Source: Populus alba
Lineage: Eukaryota > Streptophyta > Magnoliopsida > Malpighiales > Salicaceae
Direction: 5' to 3'
Assembly (NCBI RefSeq): GCF_005239225.2
Contig: NC_133293.1
Coordinates: 2,976,001 to 3,040,000 of the forward strand
Length of the DNA stretch: 64,000 bases
A program made the position numbers and the translations under genes. This document shows, piece by piece, positions 59,111 through 64,000 of the stretch; position 1 is the stretch's first letter; each line of letters begins with the position of its first letter. A model generated the notes under the pieces. It worked only from the letters and a program-made list of their open reading frames with translations, had not been told where the DNA came from and did no database searches.

Positions 59111-60347
59111 CACTATATAGAAGTAGTGACTGACCAGAATTTCAAAGAACCATGTCGTACTAACCACTTGCATACATCCTTTTGAATGATAACCACAGTG
59201 GCTCTCCTTCATCTTTCATTCTTTTGGCGTTGTACCTCTTTTTCCCATGAAGCTTCAAGATCATAGAATAATCTTCTACACTTATTAACTTCTCATTCTA
59301 AAACCCCCAAACCATGGCTTAGTTTTTCGCATCATTCATCCATAATCATCCTTTGTTCCCTCTCCCTTGGTGAATACATGACACGAATAGGAGAAAAAAA
59401 AAACAAGAAGAAGACGAAGACAAGAATAAAGTCTATAACAGGAAGAAAACTAATTTTGACTCGAGATTATGAATTTGACTTTTGTTTGGACCAGAACTTA
59501 TCAAAAAAACAAACAAATGCAAAAGTGATGAAAATGACTTAGCCAAATATCAAAATATGATGATAGTATAATGGCCGGAACGAAATCAACAGAAACAAAA
59601 CAAGTTTTGAAAGACAATGCAAAACAAACCCGTTACAGCAAAACAAAACCCGATTCGAGAACTTAAAGAAAACGCAATCCAAATGACCTTGAATTTAATA
59701 TATAGTATTAGAATACCAAGAAAACAACAAATATCAATTTATTGGTTGTTCTAGTATATCTAGGTACCCAAACCCCGTGTATGATCAGTTTGCAAAATTG
59801 AACCTCTAATTAAAACTTCCAGAAGAAGATATCAAAATAAGCCCAAATTTAATATATGACGTGATCTCATCCCCAATACGCATAATATGAAGTTTAAATT
59901 GATTCTAAGGTGGTTTGCTTATGGTTCACTAAGAGTTGTATTTCTACGGAAAAATTGAACTTCGAATTAAAATCGCAAGAAAACAATATTAGAATAAGAC
60001 CAAATTTGACATATGATAATGTCATCCCCAATAGACTGAATATGAAGTTTAAATTGATTATGAGGTGGTTTTCTTATGGTTCACCAAGAGTTGTGTTTTT
60101 GCGGCAAAAATTGCAAGATCCTTCAAATTTCAACTAATCCCCCCCCTCTCTCTTTTCCTTATTTTTAATATACTAATATGATTAGAGGCAATAACAAGAT
60201 GAAATATCACCCCCTCCTTTCTTTTTTTTTTTTGCTTAGATGACACAAACACAAAGAACAAGAAGATGGACGCAAACACTGAAAAACTTAAATGGAACAC
60301 TGAAAAAATGAAAATAACATAAGGATATGACCTTGTTTCAGAGCCTA
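59111..60347 (-). other. CRM-3 leader and unassigned internal sequence
   Basis: No intact gene. From about 59,480 to 60,347 it is a diverged copy of the CRM-1 leader. 59,111-59,480 is unassigned. CRM-3 has therefore lost gag and nearly all of pol. Confidence 0.65.
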
Positions 60348-60359
60348 GCTCTGATACTA
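60348..60359 (-). promoter_or_regulatory. CRM-3 primer-binding site (one mismatch)
   Basis: TAGTATCAGAGC on the minus strand, next to the LTR at 60,362. It differs from the tRNA-Met site of CRM-1 by one base. Confidence 0.8.
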
Positions 60360-60361
60360 AC

Positions 60362-61307
60362 TGATGCAAACCTCCTGATCACATGATCACGCAACCCACA
60401 ATCAAGATTGAGATTTGATTCCGGAAAGTCAAAATAAGTCTGATATGAGTGTGACACAATGGAAACTTGCCCTAAGGCACCAACACTATTGGAATAAGTA
60501 GAATAACGCCACAAAGCTAGTGAATCTTCTATAAGTCAGATTCAATTCGTTCAAGAACTGAAGAATGCAAGAATTACTCTCACACATTAAAACTAAAAAA
60601 TTCAGAAGTAATAATCATTAAAGCTGCCAAAATTTTGGTTACATGTGTTTAAATAGTTCTTAAAAGTAACCTTAATGGATCTACCCTTGTGGGCTGAACT
60701 GACCCCATACAAAATTGACCCAAAAATCCTAAACTAAAAAGCCCATAACCTAATCCAAATAAGCCTTGGACCCTAACTCAAAACAAAGTTTTAATTAAGC
60801 CCAAACATGAAAGAAAATAATAAAATAAGTAATTTGTCATTAAATACCACCAGCCCTTCTTTCCTTGTTTTGCTAAGATGAATAAAGAATCCTTACTTAT
60901 AAGAAAAGGATTCTGAAACATTAATTAATCCTTGCCGCACTTATAGATTATATTGCAGCTCATTAAAGATACTTGTGGAACTACGAAATTCCCAAAACCA
61001 GCAGCCACATCCTTGTAGGAAAAGAATCCTAACCAAATAGGAAGTCCACAAATCAAATGGAAGTAAATAACAAAATTCATATAGCCTCTGTTGACTAGTT
61101 TTGCGGTGCCTTCCCAAACTCTGATTGACCTGAATTTTTAACCCTAGGTAGGAAAACATGTCTGGAGAGTCCACATAAAATATTACCCTGATCTAACTAT
61201 TGGATTGAAAATTTTGATTGTTGCCGTGAACCTAAACTGTTGCACTTTTTATGCCAAAATCCGAATCTGACTTCCCTTGGATCGTATCATAAGGCTAAAC
61301 CATATCA
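60362..61307 (-). repeat. CRM-3 5' LTR (946 bp)
   Basis: TGATGCAAACC...CCATATCA, followed by the CTTAT target duplication (61,308-61,312) matching 50,215-50,219. Confidence 0.88.
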
Positions 61308-62005
61308 CTTATCGATTTTGGTGTAGGCCAATTCCAGATGGCCTTAACTTTCTCCTCATCCATCTCGATACCCTACACAGTTACGACATAGCTAAGAAAT
61401 ATAATTTTCTCCATGCAAAAGGTACACTTCTTAAGATTAGCATACATTTGCTCAATTCACAATACACTACGTACATTACGCAAATAATCAGGATGCTCAT
61501 TTAAGTTGCTATAGATCAAAATATCATTAAAATACACAGCAACAAACTTACCTATAAACGCACGCAATACATGATTCATTAAACGCATAAACATACTAGG
61601 CACAATTATAAGTCCAAATGGCATGATTAAACCATTCATACAAACTATGCTTAGTCTTAAATGCAATTTTCCACTCATCACCTTCTTTCATCCTAATCTA
61701 ATGGTACCCACCCTTTAAATCAATTTTAGAAAAATACATGATCCATGTAGCTCATCTAACATGTTGATACTTTACCATTATGTTGTTATGGCATGATAGA
61801 CACACATCCTCCATGTTCCATCCTTTTTAGGCACAAGTACCACTGGCACGACATGAGGGCTCATACTCTCATGAATGTACCCCTTCATCATCAACTCATC
61901 TACTTGCCTATGAAGTTCCTTGATATCCTCGGGGTTACTTCTATAAGCTAGACAATTAGGAATTGAAGCTCCGGTTACAAGGTTAATCTGATGTTCAATT
62001 CCCCA
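61308..62005 (-). pseudogene. CRM-2 reverse transcriptase remnant
   Basis: RT motifs remain in several frames: [32 protein letters not shown], a short open piece at 61,457-61,681 ([17 protein letters not shown], then a changed DD motif), and WPTPKS-like codons next to the CRM-3 insertion. It joins in sense with 50,219 and below once CRM-3 is removed. Confidence 0.82.
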
Positions 62006-62351
62006 TTAAATATCCTTATAAGGCTAGGATATTCCCAAAACAAGATTCCCAAAACAAACTGCCCAATCCTTGTATCATTAGGAAATACAAGCCTAATAAG
62101 GCTGTTATAGTACCGGACAAATCAGCCCCTTGTTCTACATGAATTGGCTCTTCTTGGACCTTAATAACATTAATTAGAGGTTGTCCTTTATGTTCTCTAG
62201 ATGTCCCAAGCTCCTTTAGGTCCATCTAGCTCCATATAATCTGAACAAGCTCATTCAATGCTTCTTTACCCTAACTCTTCTAATCGGCCCAATTGGCACC
62301 TCTAATGGGTCGTTGGCATGATTACACTTGGTGTTGGGCTAATCCTTATCA
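62006..62351 (-). mobile_element. CRM-2-type LTR fragment between gag and RT
   Basis: Matches the end of the CRM-2 LTR (about 42,385-42,667), including the integrase-tail codons (GTSREHKGQPL), and ends CTTATCA. It lies where protease should be, so an LTR insertion followed by deletion removed that part of CRM-2. Confidence 0.75.
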
Positions 62352-63083
62352 GCTATCCTCAATTACGTTGTCCTGAATCATCATGATCTCCATTACCTTG
62401 TAATACTCATCAACTAACTTAGAACCCTGATTCAGACTTTGTAATTTAATATACAAATCCCTATAATAATGGTTAGGCACAAATCATCTCCTTTTTAACA
62501 CTTTCATCTCCTCCCACAAAGCTATTAACCTTTCTCCATTCCTCCTCCTACCAATCACATTCTGATCCCACCAAATTAAAGCATAATTTGTAAATTCAAT
62601 GACTACCAATTTCACCTTCCTCACCTCCAAATAGCTACAATAATCTAAAATCAAATCCACCCTTTTCTCTCACTTCAAATAAGCCTTTGGATTGTTTTTA
62701 CCTTGAAAGTTAGGAATTTGAAGTTAAATGGAGTCAAAGTCCCCGTCCATATCTTCATAATTCCCCATACCATGGAAATTCACATTCCTCCTAGCCATAT
62801 TCGATCTTGATATGATTCCTTGGCCAGCAAATGCAAAATCATGGTCTTCTTCACTCGTATTTGTGTTTTTTATCAACAAAACCCTCAAAATCAAACCTTC
62901 TAAACGACCCCACGAAGTGTATTTACTTGGAGATCAACCCCATTATTCTATTAACTTATCAAATTCACCTCGTCTTTTAGATCCTTATACGTCCTAGACA
63001 AGAGCTTGAGTTGATGGCTAATGGCTCGTAAATTGGAAAGCGACGTTAGTGTTTTGTGTCATTGATTCGTTGTTTTCAAACAT
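62352..63083 (-). pseudogene. CRM-2 gag remnant
   Basis: Minus-strand gag start (ATG at 63,083) through the core (DGDFDSI-like block near 62,740; PNHYYRDLYIKLQSL near 62,445-62,485). It has frequent stops and is truncated by the LTR fragment. Confidence 0.8.
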
Positions 63084-63862
63084 TCTTTGATTCTGTAAAA
63101 TTTGGTTAGGAGCACAAAATATATCCTCACACCTCTCATGTTTCATACAAAAATCAAGGTTTTTCACTCTAATAAGTCCACTATGCCTTTTACCTCACAA
63201 ATTGTTTCTTTTGGTTCTTTAGAAATTGAAATCAACAAATCAAAGTTAATTGCCTCTGCAGCACAATCCAATTATAATTTTTAGACTAAAGAATCAATAA
63301 TTATACTAAAATAAAGCAAAATGAATCTAAGATCATGATTTTACAAGTAGCAATGCAAATTCGTACAAATAGTGAACAAAACAAAGACAACATAAAACAG
63401 TAACAAATATTCAAAAATAATTACTTGACTCCTAAATAACCCAATTATAATAAAAAAAAAAACATGGATAAAAATAAACAGTAATGATCACGTTTTGGAA
63501 CTTGACGCAAATCTGACCTATTAAGCAATTTTTAAGTAACATAATTGAAATCTAGACCAAATGATATCAGAATGACCTTAAATTCAATATTTTCTATTCT
63601 GATATCAAACAAACAAGAAATCTCAGTATATAGTATGTTCTCCTATGTCTAGGTACCCAAAGCCCCTTGTATGATTTGAACCTCAAATTAAAATCTTAAG
63701 CAAAAGATATCAAAATAAGCTCAAATTTAATATATGTTGCAATCTCACCCCCACTAGATAGAATATGAAGCATCAATTGTTTCTCAGGTGGTATGCTTAT
63801 AACCACTAAGAGTTGTGTTTCTACGACACAAATAAACCTCAAATTAAAACCTCATGCAAACC
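63084..63862 (-). other. CRM-2 5' leader remnant
   Basis: Diverged copy of 56,487-57,400. No gene. The PBS and 5' LTR are missing. Confidence 0.65.
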
Positions 63863-64000
63863 ACATGAAAGTGGGCCTCATCTAAGTCTACCTAAGGGGG
63901 GTCCATTAGGGTTTCTTAAGTTTATGAGTCAGTATAAAGAAAGGTATAATCATACATATAAGTTAGACAATTCAGATTAATAAAACTTTTTGTTTACCAC
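63863..64000 (+). mobile_element. LTR fragment in opposite orientation at the window end
   Basis: Its reverse complement resembles 50,885-51,030 (GTTTTATTAATCT, AATTGTCTAAC and TAATGGACCCC blocks). It starts where the CRM-2 leader breaks off, so a plus-strand CRM-like element probably begins or ends here and continues off the window. Confidence 0.6.

Overview
This window looks like repeat-packed heterochromatin of a flowering plant, probably pericentromeric or centromeric. The evidence is long arrays of a tandem satellite, nested LTR retrotransposons of plant-specific Ty3/gypsy lineages (Athila, CRM-like, Tat-like, Tekay/Del-like), tRNA-Asp and initiator-tRNA-Met primer-binding sites, and a plant-type LOG gene. 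I cannot name the species. No ordinary host gene with introns was seen, and no tRNA, rRNA or CRISPR.

Layout. (1) 1-10,388: head-to-tail array of a ~156-bp satellite (array I). (2) 10,381-27,474: an Athila retrotransposon (Athila-A): 3' internal tail, 1,723-bp LTR, tRNA-Asp PBS, gag-protease, decayed RT/RNase H/integrase, an unidentified ORF, an intact 217-codon LOG (cytokinin-activating enzyme) ORF, 3' tail and a truncated 3' LTR. A minus-strand, internally deleted LTR element (17,002-22,374, TSD AAAAT) sits in its integrase. (3) 27,475-39,069: more of the same satellite in the same orientation (arrays II and III), with higher-order repeats, split by a solo Athila LTR (32,108-33,857, TSD GGCCG). 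(4) 39,070-42,093: minus-strand fragments of a CRM-like gag/LTR and a Tat-like integrase. (5) 42,094 to about 63,860: a nest. An old minus-strand CRM-like element (CRM-2) was hit by a second LOG-carrying Athila (Athila-B, 43,728-49,470, TSD CAATT). It was also hit by CRM-3 (50,220-61,307, TSD CTTAT), which itself contains a nearly full-length young element, CRM-1 (51,048-58,381, two 712-bp LTRs). (6) About 63,863-64,000: an LTR fragment in opposite orientation.

How it fits together. The satellite appears to be the substrate. Athila and CRM-like elements have inserted in and beside it and later been deleted, recombined to a solo LTR, or truncated by satellite sequence. The most notable cargo is LOG. 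Both Athila copies carry an intron-free LOG ORF between integrase and 3' LTR, each with the same promoter-like leader. In Athila-A it is open end to end although gag-pol is broken; in Athila-B it has one stop and one frameshift. This makes it family-level gene capture rather than chance insertion next to a gene.

Limits: boundaries inside decayed regions are approximate. Lineage names rest on motif recognition, not on a search. Differences between repeats were counted by eye.
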